DNA from: Glebionis coronaria
Lineage: Eukaryota; Streptophyta; Magnoliopsida; Asterales; Asteraceae
Direction: 5' to 3'
Assembly (NCBI GenBank): GCA_025667525.1
Contig: CM046878.1
Coordinates: forward strand, 101,013,237-101,077,236
DNA: 64,000 nucleotides
A program made the translations under genes and the position numbers. This document shows positions 1 through 9,750 of this stretch, piece by piece. The notes under the pieces were generated by a model. That model was not told where the DNA came from and searched no databases. It saw only the letters and a program-made list of their open reading frames with translations. The number at the start of each line of letters is the position of its first letter. Position 1 is the stretch's first letter.

Positions 1-276
1 AGAGAGGCATCTAGGAGACGAAGGCATGCAAGTGAGTCTTTCCAATAATGAGCTGAAAATGATTTCATTTAGCACCGGGAGGCGTGGTTGTCCAGGAGTG
101 TTTTTAGGTTCCACCATCACTCCAATGTTGTTGGCCTAATACTTCAAACGTTCACCTAGGAATTTCCGGGTAATGCTTCTTTGGTTGAGCTTGCTGAAAA
201 TCATGATGACCTTTGCTTGGCTACTCCACTTGTAGCCATTGCTAAGCCACGTCTGGCTCACTGTCTCTACCCTTGA
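1..276 (+). pseudogene. CYP79-like exon-2 fragment, unit 1 (cut by window edge)
   Basis: This is the 3' end of a P450 exon 2, closely matching the copy at 18700-18982. It reads through the heme-binding region ([10 protein letters not shown]) near bases 68-97 and ends with a TGA at 274-276. Two lesions are visible. A stop (TAA at 137-139) replaces the Arg codon of the LLAR segment, and a one-base deletion lies just downstream relative to the 18.8-kb copy. The upstream part is outside the window, so the condition of the rest of the gene is unknown. The stop codon falls inside the target-site duplication of the L1 element that follows. Confidence 0.85.
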
Positions 277-277
277 T
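260..277. repeat. 18-bp target-site duplication, left copy of L1-1
   Basis: ACTGTCTCTACCCTTGAT here is repeated without a mismatch at 5938-5955. The two copies bracket the L1 element and include the CYP79 stop codon. Confidence 0.95.
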
Positions 278-329
278 TTTTTTTTTTTTTGAACGGAAAT
301 TTATTTCAAGAAACTAGCAAGGAGCTAGA

Positions 330-3300
330 TTACAAAACAATGAGATAAGGATTTTTAAGCCAATCTTCTAAAGAGAAAGAGCTTTTGCTTCTAAATCTAC
401 ACCAATAAAAAGAACTAGACATAATGTTATCCATAATTATCGACTTTGAAGAAACTTTGGTGTCGAACAAAATCTTGTTTCTGTGTGTCCAAATGTACCA
501 CCATGCCACGAAAAAAACTCCTTCGAATAGTAGCTTGAGTTTACTTGGAAATCTGATAGAGATTAGCCATGTGAGCCATTGAGCATAATCTTGAGCATCC
601 GATATCTCCATGTTCCACCAGGAGGAGATGTTGTGCATAATCTGCTTAGCTAAAGAACACTTGAAGAATAAATGACTCACTGTTTCCACACCTAAATCAC
701 AAACCGGGCATTTAAGTGTGTCGATATCAATACCACGAAGGGATATGTTAAATCTGACTGGGAGGGCATCCATTTTCAGTTTCCAAGCAAAGATATTTAC
801 CTTAATTGGTACATACTTAACCCATCTAGTGTTGGAAGTACCTTGAGGTAAGAAGGTATTATCAATGGCCTTACGAATAGAACTAACCGAGAATTCACCA
901 TTTCCAGAAAGGGTCCATCGTAGTCTATCTGCACTTGGGTTCAAACTAACCTCACGCAAAGCGTCAGTAAGGTTGATCAGTTGATGTTCTTCAGCTCCGC
1001 CTCTGACCTGCCGACGAAAAGTAGAAGCCAAACTTGAGTCTTCGAGCTTGATTTTGACCGAAATTGTTTTACATGTTTCAAGAGCATATAATCTCGGATA
1101 AACGTCTTTCAATACAGATCCCTGAAACCATTTATCTTCCCAAAATTCCAACGATTCCCCATTACCAAGCGTGTGAGTGATGTAATCAAAGATGTTTATA
1201 CCTTTATCCCGAAGATTGTTAATCTCTTTAATAATAGTCAACCAACTCGAATTTGAGGTCTTCTTAACCATAGTACCCACCTTCCCATCTAGACCATGAA
1301 CTGCTTTGATGACTCGCGCCCATAAGGTGTTTTTTTGTGAGTAAAATCTCCACATCCACTTACACATTAAACCTCTATTGATGGCATACAAGCTAGAGAT
1401 GCCAAGACCCCCTTTCGATTTATCCATTAAAACTTTCTCCCAACTAATCCAAGTAGGTTTATTACTGCCTAAATCAATCCCGTTAAAGAATCTGTTACGG
1501 ATCGTTTCCAGTCTTCTAAGAACTTGCATAGGCACCTTATAAATCGACATGTGAAAAATAGGAATAGATCCTAAAACCGATTTGAGCAAAGTAAGTCTCC
1601 CACCGATGGATAAAAGTTTCATCTTCCATTTAGATAATCGATTAGTAACTTTTTGGATCACCTCCTCCCATTCATTTACGCGCGACATGTTACCACCAAC
1701 TTTGGTTCCCAAATAAGTGAATGGGGTTTTAAGAATTAAGCACCCTAATTTGGTGGCAGCAAGCTTGACTTGGTCATTACCAATATTCAAGCCCAGGATC
1801 TTACTTTTACAAAGGTTGAGTTTGAGACCCGAAGCTTTATAAAAACATTCTAAAACGTGTACAAGAGTATTAATATTTGTGTCGCTCCATTGCCCTATGA
1901 AAACCGCATCATCCGCGTAGAACAAATGAGAAATATTAATCGAGGAGTTAAGATTCAAACCTGTAAATAAATCAGCTTCGACCACCCTCTGAAACGACAA
2001 GTGTAAGCTTTCCATAACCAAGATAAACAAAAAAGGTGAAAGTGGGTCGCCTTGCTTGAGACCCCTATGGAACTGGAATTCTTCTGTAGGGCTTCCGTTC
2101 ACAAGAATAGACCCCCGAGCAGATCGAAGACAGCTTAGAATCCATGTGCGCCAACGAGTACCAAATCCAAATTTGTGAAGGACCTCATCCAAGTAATCCC
2201 ATCTGACAGAATCGTATGCTTTTTCAAAATCGACCTTGAAAACAAAAGCTTGTTTGTGTTTGACCTTACACCAATGCATAATCTCATTTAAAATGAATGG
2301 ACCGTCCATAATTTGCCTCCCTTTGATGAATGCTGATTGAACTTCTGTGACAATGTCACCAATAACCTCCTCTAGACGTTTAGTCAAGATTTTTGTAATA
2401 ATCTTATATAAACATCCAATCAAAGTAATTGGTCTGAAATCTTTTACCATATTAGCATCTTGTTTCTTCGGAATTAAAGCAATGAACGAGCAGTTACAGC
2501 CATGCGCCATCTCCCCTTTTGTGAAAAAATAAGTAACAGCCTCGTAAATGTCATTTTCAATAATCGACCAATAAGTTCTTATAAACCCGAATGTGAACCC
2601 ATCCGGACCGGGAGATTTATCCGTACCGCATTCCCAAACAGCCCGCTTTAACTCATCCCTGGAAACTATACCTTCTAATCTTTCGTTTTGCTCGTTAGAA
2701 AGCGTATTGGGGAAATCCATCTCGATTGTAGCACGAGAATAGGTAGGCTTGCTAAATCTACACTCGAAATGTTGTAGAAACTCAGTTTTAACCGAATTAG
2801 GTTGATCAGTCCAAATACCCTCCACCATGATCCCACGAATACTAGAATGGCCCCGTTTCTTATTTAGCATACTGTGAAAAAATTGAGAATTTTCATCCCC
2901 TTCTATGGACCACTTAATCTTGGCCTTTTGAGCTGATTCGGAAGCTTTATTCCTGTTAATATGCTGCAAGGAATTCAGAATATCCGCCCTTTTAGTTGTA
3001 ATATCATCAGAACCGTTACCATTATCAATCATATTGTCCACAATCTGTAGCTCCTCTTTAAGACGATTTACCTCCTCTTTAGATTTGGTGTTGAACACAT
3101 TAATCCATTCCTTAATTTTAGATTTGAGGAATTTCAGTTTCAACATAAAGTTCCGCATACCATTAGAATTCGCACAAGGCGCAGCCTTCCAAGTATCCTC
3201 TATGAACTTATTGAATCCGTCTAATTCCATCCAATAATGAAAAAATCTAAATGGAATCGGCCCGTAATCAAATGAATTCTCACAAAGTAGAATGGGACGG

Positions 3301-3971
3301 TGGTCTGATAGAAATCTGTTAAGAGTAATCGCCGAGATCGATGGACAAGAAAGAAAAAGGTTTTCAGAGATTAAGAACCTGTCAAGCTTGCTCATCTTGG
3401 ATGCCGATTTATGACACCACGTGTAATTAGCACCAGTCAAAGGAACGTCCACCAGGTTGGCGTTAGCAATGAAAGAATTGAAATATCTAGCTCCTTTCGC
3501 ATTGAAAGAAGTTCCAAATCTATCCGATTCAAAACGGACTTCGTTGAAATCTCCTAACATCAGTACTTCACCCTTCCATAGATTACATGTGTGAAGTAAA
3601 TACTCCCATAGATCACGTTTTTCTCTTAAATCCTGAGGAGCATATACAGCTACAACTAGCAGCTCCATCTTATTTGCCTCCCAAATTCCTCTTGTAATAA
3701 CAAAGGAATCGGAAATCGTATGACTAGTCTTTGTAAAAGCATTTGGGTCCCAAATGCATAAGATTCCTCCAGAGTTACCAACCGCGTCACTGTGTACAAA
3801 ATCAAAAGTCTGATTCCCCCAACAAGATCTGACAGTAGATAAAGTAGCGTTCTCCATTTTAGTTTCCTGAATAGCGATGAAATTCACCTTATTAGAAATA
3901 CATAACCCCCTTACCCAATCTTTTTTTGCCTTATGGGCTAGGCCTTGAACGTTTAATGACATAAAATTCAT
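330..3971 (-). CDS. L1 ORF2: endonuclease and reverse transcriptase (1213 aa)
   Basis: This is the catalytic protein for target-primed reverse transcription. The N-terminal ~230 residues form an APE-type endonuclease, with a GDFN motif near residue 139 and SDHRPI near 223. The reverse transcriptase spans roughly residues 480-760. It includes the DFEKAYDSV segment, the GLKQGDPLSPFLF segment and the catalytic FYADD near residues 683-687. The C-terminal part holds the zinc-binding domain typical of plant L1 (CPVCDLGVETVSHLFFKC, about residues 1088-1106). The frame is open throughout. Length and domain order fit plant L1 ORF2 proteins. Its ATG overlaps the ORF1 stop codon as ATGA, suggesting translation by termination and reinitiation (inference). 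Confidence 0.95.
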   Translation of the reverse strand: MNFMSLNVQGLAHKAKKDWVRGLCISNKVNFIAIQETKMENATLSTVRSCWGNQTFDFVHSDAVGNSGGILCIWDPNAFTKTSHTISDSFVITRGIWEANKMELLVVAVYAPQDLREKRDLWEYLLHTCNLWKGEVLMLGDFNEVRFESDRFGTSFNAKGARYFNSFIANANLVDVPLTGANYTWCHKSASKMSKLDRFLISENLFLSCPSISAITLNRFLSDHRPILLCENSFDYGPIPFRFFHYWMELDGFNKFIEDTWKAAPCANSNGMRNFMLKLKFLKSKIKEWINVFNTKSKEEVNRLKEELQIVDNMIDNGNGSDDITTKRADILNSLQHINRNKASESAQKAKIKWSIEGDENSQFFHSMLNKKRGHSSIRGIMVEGIWTDQPNSVKTEFLQHFECRFSKPTYSRATIEMDFPNTLSNEQNERLEGIVSRDELKRAVWECGTDKSPGPDGFTFGFIRTYWSIIENDIYEAVTYFFTKGEMAHGCNCSFIALIPKKQDANMVKDFRPITLIGCLYKIITKILTKRLEEVIGDIVTEVQSAFIKGRQIMDGPFILNEIMHWCKVKHKQAFVFKVDFEKAYDSVRWDYLDEVLHKFGFGTRWRTWILSCLRSARGSILVNGSPTEEFQFHRGLKQGDPLSPFLFILVMESLHLSFQRVVEADLFTGLNLNSSINISHLFYADDAVFIGQWSDTNINTLVHVLECFYKASGLKLNLCKSKILGLNIGNDQVKLAATKLGCLILKTPFTYLGTKVGGNMSRVNEWEEVIQKVTNRLSKWKMKLLSIGGRLTLLKSVLGSIPIFHMSIYKVPMQVLRRLETIRNRFFNGIDLGSNKPTWISWEKVLMDKSKGGLGISSLYAINRGLMCKWMWRFYSQKNTLWARVIKAVHGLDGKVGTMVKKTSNSSWLTIIKEINNLRDKGINIFDYITHTLGNGESLEFWEDKWFQGSVLKDVYPRLYALETCKTISVKIKLEDSSLASTFRRQVRGGAEEHQLINLTDALREVSLNPSADRLRWTLSGNGEFSVSSIRKAIDNTFLPQGTSNTRWVKYVPIKVNIFAWKLKMDALPVRFNISLRGIDIDTLKCPVCDLGVETVSHLFFKCSLAKQIMHNISSWWNMEISDAQDYAQWLTWLISIRFPSKLKLLFEGVFFVAWWYIWTHRNKILFDTKVSSKSIIMDNIMSSSFYWCRFRSKSSFSLEDWLKNPYLIVL
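3968..3971 (-). promoter_or_regulatory. ATGA stop-start overlap between L1 ORF1 and ORF2
   Basis: The ORF1 stop (TGA) and the ORF2 start (ATG) share two bases. The degenerate L1-2 keeps the same arrangement at 62857-62860. In other LINEs such as SART1 this kind of overlap supports termination-reinitiation. Use here is inferred. Confidence 0.7.
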
Positions 3972-5575
3972 CGGAGAACATTTTGCTCTCCTTGTGATGC
4001 GATAATCTTAGTGATGTCATTTACACAACCCTCCATATTAAAGCCCATTGTTCGTCCTACCTTAACCACTTCGTCCATAAGACATAAAATAGAACCTCCA
4101 CTTCTAGGTGCCGATGATTTTTTGAATTTTCCCGAACAACCTGATTCCATATCATCAATATTCGTCCCCCTATTATTACTACCCTTATCCTCTCCAACAG
4201 ACCCGTTACAATCTTTGTTGTCATTGTTGTTGTTTACATTTTCATTGTTGCCATCGTTGTTGCCAGCATTATTCTCCTTGTTATGATCATCAGTATCGTC
4301 CTCCGCCGGTGTATAACCTGGTGGATGTGGTATACTATCTTCGTTGGTGGTGTTCCTATTATTTTTCTCCTTATCAAGTTTTTCAAGCAATGGATAAATA
4401 CCAAGAGGGTCTTCCGAAACTACATCATCCTGTGCATTATTATTGTGAAACACCGTTTCTGGCACACCCTCGACTTCAGAATCTGAATCACCGTCCCCCT
4501 TAAGTTCGTCGTCCTTTGGTTCCTCCACAGAATTGTCATCATCTTCATTATCATCCGTAAAGTCCGGGACCCATCCTGGAACTTCATTAGCACGAATCCA
4601 ATAGACCATACCCTTGTACACTATTCTGAAATTATCCTGGATCGTACATTTAGCAGTAGTAAGAATGCATAATCTCCTAGAATGATAGCAAGTTTCCTCT
4701 ATGTCGTCAATATCCAGAAAATCCCCCCATTTGTGTGCTATACGTTTAAACGTATTCTCGGACCATAATTTAAGAGGAACCCCTTCAATTTCAATCCAAG
4801 CAATTCTACTATCAATCTTTAAATCATGTGTAGCCTGTTGAACGACTGAAAACCAAGACCCCACGTCGACATTTATATGAAATTTGTCTTTGGCTGTGGA
4901 AGTAGGAAATTCTAACAACACCCAAAGTTCACCCATGTAACGGATATCGATACTGTCAAATCCTCCATTGATGAGGGCTGTCTTGAGGTTAGGTAAAACT
5001 GCGAAGTCTTTGACACGAGCCATAAGGGAATTATCCAGGTTCTTGGAAAAAAGACAATTGTCATCTAATACAATGGCTGGAGTAACATCATCCGCCATAC
5101 TACCCCCAATAGGTTTAGATGCCACAACATTAGCATATGACCCTTTCTTACCTCGAATATCAGTGGGTTTCTGATAAGGATCCGAACCTGAACTATTCTT
5201 GCCCCCCATCTTGTCATCAGAATGCATCTTATTAACCGCCCCCCTATTAAATCTAGCCACATTAGCGTGTAACTTGAGTCGATTCACCCAAATAGTACAA
5301 AGATTATTCACCAGCCTGTCGGTGTTGAAAACGTTAATGAATCTAACAAATCCGAATCTCTTACCTCCCTTTGTTCTTTTCATCGGAATAAACGTGTCCA
5401 CCACGTGTCCGTATTGCTTACACAGATGAAATAGTTCCTTGGCAGTATATGACTCCGGGAAATTCGTAACAAAGATGGATAAAGAAATCCTGGAAACATC
5501 ATCTTCTTTGGATCTGAAAGAAGACATATTGTTTGGATTGAAGGGAGATCCCAGAAAGAACAAAGACAAAAACAA
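3968..5575 (-). CDS. L1 ORF1: RRM-type RNA-binding protein (535 aa)
   Basis: This is the nucleic-acid chaperone/RNA-binding partner of ORF2. An RNA recognition motif covers about residues 30-105, with RNP1-like KRFGFVRF and RNP2-like IFVTNF. A second conserved block at about 175-330 (LWVLLEF, GSWFSVVQQA, WIEIEGVPLKLWSENTF) resembles the DUF4283-type domain of plant L1 ORF1 proteins. Residues ~345-490 are acidic and then Asn/Asp-rich low-complexity sequence, probably disordered. No CCHC zinc knuckle is seen. The reading frame is intact. An ATG at residue 17 (NNMSSF) is an alternative start; the longest frame is listed. Confidence 0.9.
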   Translation of the reverse strand: MFLSLFFLGSPFNPNNMSSFRSKEDDVSRISLSIFVTNFPESYTAKELFHLCKQYGHVVDTFIPMKRTKGGKRFGFVRFINVFNTDRLVNNLCTIWVNRLKLHANVARFNRGAVNKMHSDDKMGGKNSSGSDPYQKPTDIRGKKGSYANVVASKPIGGSMADDVTPAIVLDDNCLFSKNLDNSLMARVKDFAVLPNLKTALINGGFDSIDIRYMGELWVLLEFPTSTAKDKFHINVDVGSWFSVVQQATHDLKIDSRIAWIEIEGVPLKLWSENTFKRIAHKWGDFLDIDDIEETCYHSRRLCILTTAKCTIQDNFRIVYKGMVYWIRANEVPGWVPDFTDDNEDDDNSVEEPKDDELKGDGDSDSEVEGVPETVFHNNNAQDDVVSEDPLGIYPLLEKLDKEKNNRNTTNEDSIPHPPGYTPAEDDTDDHNKENNAGNNDGNNENVNNNNDNKDCNGSVGEDKGSNNRGTNIDDMESGCSGKFKKSSAPRSGGSILCLMDEVVKVGRTMGFNMEGCVNDITKIIASQGEQNVLR

Positions 5576-5937
5576 AAGTGGATGTTAATTGATTGAAAGC
5601 TCAAATAGAATTGACTAAATCTCAAATCTAAAGGACATGTCGAATCGATTAATAAAACATACGAAACTCGAATCAATGATCAATCTTAATCTCCGGTAAA
5701 CTAACTGATCATAGAAAAATATAGGGGGATCGAAATCACAGCCTATACCTCCTCACAATTAATCAGCAGCGAGATCAAGACCTCACAATGAATGAATCTC
5801 GATATGTGTTGTTAAGAGATGAATGATGCCTAACAGATAAGGATCTAGCAATTAAAAGGAAATGGAGGCGTTTGAACCCGCCATGGATCGCCGGTGAAAC
5901 GCCGGTCAAAGGGGAGAGTATTTTTTTTTTTTTTAGT
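5576..5937 (-). other. L1-1 5' untranslated region
   Basis: The region upstream of ORF1 is presumed to hold the internal promoter. It has no ORF. Its outer end, in sense orientation, begins ACT, then 14 A's, then TACTCTCCCC. The A-run at a LINE 5' end is unusual; it may be part of the element or arise from end-joining at insertion. Confidence 0.6.
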
Positions 5938-5955
5938 ACTGTCTCTACCCTTGAT
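5938..5955. repeat. 18-bp target-site duplication, right copy of L1-1
   Basis: Identical to 260-277. After it the CYP79 3' flank resumes (TATTAACTAATTCACA), matching the flank of the 19-kb copy. Confidence 0.95.
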
Positions 5956-6993
5956 ATTAACTAATTCACATATGGGTTAATCACTGGATGCATGTTGTCT
6001 CATTTTAAATTTCAAAACTTGCAATAAGATTGTACATGGATTTTGTATGTTGTCTTTGAGATATTAAAACTCTCCATTGCATATCTCATGTATGGGATGA
6101 AGTTTGTTCTAGCATATTGGATTTTACTATATAAAAAAAGAGTTATTATTGCATATTACATTCACCATATCATGCATATGAGATAAAATCTACTAGTATC
6201 ATTTAAACCAAAACAGAAAAAGTTTCCATAACATAACTATATGCAAAGTCTATGGTGCTAAACTGCTAGACTAGTATTAATGGTGACCCCAAATGACTTG
6301 AGTGATCTTTACCACATCAAAGTGAATTCAACTTTCTCTCATTATAAAAAATGCATGTAATGGTAACAACGTAATGGTGAAAGGCGGACCTACCTTATGT
6401 GTAGGTGGTGCCTTGGAAATCATATAAAGGTTATGTATGAAGGTTTCTTAGGAACTACCTTAGAAAGGTGGCAGGAACCACCTTAGGACGAATTAAACAA
6501 GAAAGGAACATACACACAAGTAAATATATCTTGTTTTGATATATTATTTGTGTTTGATGAACTGAAAGATAGATAGTTAAATGATTAGAAACTTCAAAGA
6601 TGATGGAAAAACATCATACATTATTATATGAAATAAAAATATCAGTTACATATTTCAATTATAACCTTTTTCACTTTTTATCAGTTACATATTTCATTTC
6701 ACGGGCTTTTATCAGTTACATATTTCAGGTCAAAATACATATTGAAAAAAAAAATGAGTTTAATTAGCAAGTTGGTAAAAAAGGAATTAGCAATAATCAG
6801 GTTCAAAAAAATCGTTTTAAAGGGTTTTAAAACCCAATTCTAAGACAATATCATGACTGCTTTTCTATTTTTAACCGTTTTAAGAGAAACCTAAACCAAA
6901 ATAAATAAGTTAGTCTACTTTTCCAAAAATGCACATTTGAATCCCTTTTCTTACAACTTTTCATTTAACAAATCCATCTTTTGTGCAAATTTA
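5956..6993. other. CYP79 unit-1 3' flank, non-coding
   Basis: No gene is seen. Bases 5956-6330 match the 3' flank of the main CYP79 copy (18983-19262 continuing at 25499-25620), including the shared run around CATGTTGTCTC and TGCAAAGTCTATGGTGCTAA. Bases ~6720-6810 match blocks at ~14990-15070 and ~26240-26262/27934. This places the region as a third copy of the intergenic part of the duplicated unit. Confidence 0.7.
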
Positions 6994-7542
6994 TCTATGC
7001 TCCTTATAAAACAAATTGGTATCTCTCTCTTCAATAAATGCAAAAAATTTAAGTAGTTCAACAAATAAGACATAATGTACAACTTATTAATACAAATAAC
7101 AAACTAAGAATTGAGTAATACAACCTATTAATACTTATGTACAATCACAAGAAAAATAAGAACTTTTATAACACATTACATTTAATACTATCAATTAAAT
7201 ATAATTAATATTATAATTAAAACAATTCATTACCACAATTTACAAATAAAACAACATATTATATAAACGCCACTACATCTTATTAAATCAATTAATAACA
7301 ATTAATAAATAATTAATACACTCCATTATTCAAATATACAATTTTATATTCTCCTTACATAACAATTTAAAATTTATGTATTTACAATTTTCAATATCAA
7401 GCCAGATTAACTGGTTCAACTGAGAACCAGAGCCATCATCGATTCGGCTAGACAATTAAGGAAAGCTACACAAACCTTAAATTTCGCCTTTAGAGATGTT
7501 GCTAAAAAACGTAAAGTTAAAATATTTTTGACCGGAACACAA
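6994..7542 (+). mobile_element. Helitron-like copy 1, lacking its 3' end
   Basis: It begins with TCTATGCTCCTTATAAAAC and is collinear with copy 2 at 7543-8113, differing by scattered substitutions and small indels. It stops before the hairpin and CTAG end seen in copy 2. It is non-coding. The assignment rests on its similarity to copy 2. Confidence 0.6.
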
Positions 7543-8113
7543 TCTATACTCCTTATAAAACAAATTGGTATCTCTCTTTTCAATAAATGCAAAAAATTTA
7601 AGTAGTCCAACAAATAAAGCATAATGTACAACTTATTAATACAAATAACAAAAAAAAAATTGAGTAATACAACCTATTAATGCTTATGTACAACCACAAC
7701 AAGCATAAGAACTTTTATAACACATTACATTTAAAACAATTAAATGTAATTAATATTACAATTAAAACACCTCATTACCATAATTCACAAATAAAACAAC
7801 ATATTGTACAAATGTCACTTCATCTTTTTTTCAAAATCAATTAATAACAATTAATAAATAATAATACACTCCATTACTCAAATATAAAATTTTATATTCA
7901 CCTTACATAACAATTTAAAACATATATATTTACAATTTTCAATATCAAGCCAGATTAACTGGTTTAACCGAGAACCAGAGCCACCATCGATTCGGCTATA
8001 CAATTAAGTAAAGCTACATAAACCTTAAATTTAAAAAACGTAAAGTTAAAATATTGTTTACCAAAATTATGTTACAGGGTACCCGCAGCCGCATCGCGCG
8101 GGTACCCTGCTAG
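7543..8113 (+). mobile_element. Non-autonomous Helitron-like element, copy 2
   Basis: It starts with TC (TCTATACTCC) after an A and ends with CTAG before a T. A 12-bp perfect stem lies just inside the end (8075-8086 with 8098-8109, CAGGGTACCCGC). TC at the 5' end, a subterminal hairpin, a CTRR end and insertion between A and T are the Helitron hallmarks. It is about 570 bp with no Rep/helicase ORF, so non-autonomous. Copy 1 lies directly upstream, head to tail. Confidence 0.7.
8075..8113 (+). repeat. Helitron 3' hairpin and CTAG terminus
   Basis: A GC-rich perfect 12-bp stem with an 11-base loop is followed at once by CTAG. It stands out sharply from the AT-rich surroundings. Confidence 0.75.
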
Positions 8114-8166
8114 TTTACTATTAATGTTTTTTTTTTTTTTTTTTTTGAATCGGTTTACTATTAATG
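8114..8166 (-). mobile_element. Extremely 5'-truncated LINE insertion (poly-T plus 7 bases)
   Basis: TTTACTATTAATG occurs at 8114-8126 and again at 8154-8166. Between the two copies are 20 T's and GAATCGG. The 3' end of L1-1 reads T-run then GAACGG, so this looks like the last few bases and tail of a related L1 inserted with a 13-bp target duplication. Confidence 0.65.
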
Positions 8167-9339
8167 TGAATACACATAAAAGCATGAGCTTAAATATATA
8201 ATCACATCGCATAGTAAATAAATTGGATGGTCACATTTTTTTTGCTCAAACCCTATGGATTAGTCGGCCAATGAGTCAGAAATCACGTTTACTAAAAAAA
8301 AATGGATGGAAAAAGAGAGTTGATTTACGTCACCAATACACTCTCAAATTCAAATTTTGAATTTTAAACGCACTTATGCCAAATATTTTTTTTTGAAGCA
8401 AAGGAGATTAGCTGAGTTGGTATACACTTATGAAAAACTATTGAGCTTACTCGAGAGAATTTGTAAATAAAACGTCAATAGTTTGAGTCTCATCCCGTGC
8501 CTACTCTTTATGCCCTAATAGGTAAGAGAGTTGTCGGGGTTATTCTATGGTAGATAGTTGATGCCAAAAGACATTCAAGATTAGAGTATTCCCGTCACTA
8601 TAGAAAAGTTCAATTTATATTTTCCAGATATAATTTATTCAAGACCATAAACATTGTCTCATTTTTTTAGATATAATTTTTGCAAGACCTTAAACTTTTC
8701 TTCAAAATTTCTAGATATATATTTCTTAGGGGTGAGTTCTAATAAACACTCTTTTAAATAAAAAAGGTAGCATATCATATTGGCCATTGAATGCATGACT
8801 TGATTAAAGGTTCTAAATATTTGTAGCAATTTCATAAATAGATTGAAGAATCAAAGCTTACATAATTATGCTCGGATGCTTTTTGTGTAACTTTAAACAT
8901 CTTATATGTGAGTTACTAATCTATGCAAAAATAACGGGATTAATGTTTTTTTTTCTCCTAATATTTTTTTTTTCTCTCAAGTCGATTCCTCCATTAAAAC
9001 GGATTATCAAACCATCTAATCAAAACTAATAATAAAATCGATTATTTATGTGTTAAATTTCTTGTTGGCAACTAATATGTTCATTTTGTCTCAGGTTATC
9101 AAATTTTAATGTTTTTGGTCTCATTCATTTTTAAGTGTATATATAATTTACTCAAGACCATACAACTCTCCAATTCAAAAAAAAAAGACTACAAAGCTCT
9201 TCTCACTTATTTTTAGGTATACATATAATTTACTCAAGACCATAAACTTCTTATTGATTCTCGTATAGAGTATATAAGGTTTAAGTACTGATATTTTAAG
9301 AAAAACCAAATTATAAGTCCAAAAATTGAATACGTCCAA
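8167..9339. other. Intergenic, duplicated CYP79-unit upstream flank
   Basis: No gene is seen. About 8590-9130 is collinear with 15240-15640, for example the blocks around TTGGCCATTGAATGCATG and CTTGTTGGCAACTAATATG. This is the upstream flank of unit 2. Short AT-rich blocks containing TTTACTCAAGACCATAAAC recur here and before other units. Confidence 0.6.
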
Positions 9340-9750
9340 AATCATATCAAACAAAACTTTTATTAAACTAATTTATCACATGAATAGTAGTTAAAAAAAC
9401 GGAAAGTAAAGAATTATTTCTAAAAAGGACAATCGAGGAGTTGGACGACGTGAAAAGTTGTAATCGCTCGTTCAAGTGTGTGGATCAATCCAATGTCGTT
9501 TGATCCAGAGAGGCATCTAGGACACGCAAGTGTGTATTTCCGATAATAAGCTGACATTGATTTCATTTAGCACCGGGAGGCGTGGTTATCCAGGAGTGTT
9601 GTTAAGTTCGACCATCATATCACTACAATGTTGTTGGCCAGAATACTTCGATTGAGCTTGCTGAAAATCATGATGACCTTTGCTTGGCTACTCCACTTGT
9701 AGCCATTGCTAAGCCACATCTGCTGGCTCACATGGCTTATTGTAATCACT
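9340..9750 (+). pseudogene. CYP79-like remnant, unit 2
   Basis: Intron-like sequence (AACTTTTATTAAAC ... GGAAAGTAAAGAATTATTTC) comes first. It is followed by exon-2 blocks: EELDD, a block including DPERHL, the heme region around 9570-9600, and the LATPLVAIAKP C-terminus near 9690-9715. Internal deletions remove most of the exon and change the frame, and the heme-ligand Cys codon is altered (TGTCCA in the intact copy, TATCCA here). It cannot encode a P450. Confidence 0.8.

Larger units (their letters stand above)
278..5937 (-). mobile_element. Full-length L1-type LINE (L1-1) with intact ORF1 and ORF2
   Basis: This non-LTR retrotransposon reads on the minus strand. Its poly(A) tail appears as the T-run at 277-291. 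It carries two uninterrupted ORFs in the plant L1 order (RNA-binding ORF1, then endonuclease/RT ORF2) and is bracketed by a perfect 18-bp target-site duplication. Intact ORFs plus a perfect duplication indicate a recent insertion that may still be competent; competence is an inference. An oddity is a second A-run (sense strand) at its 5' end, seen as T's at 5921-5934, directly beside the target duplication. It landed immediately after the stop codon of a CYP79 fragment. Confidence 0.95.
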
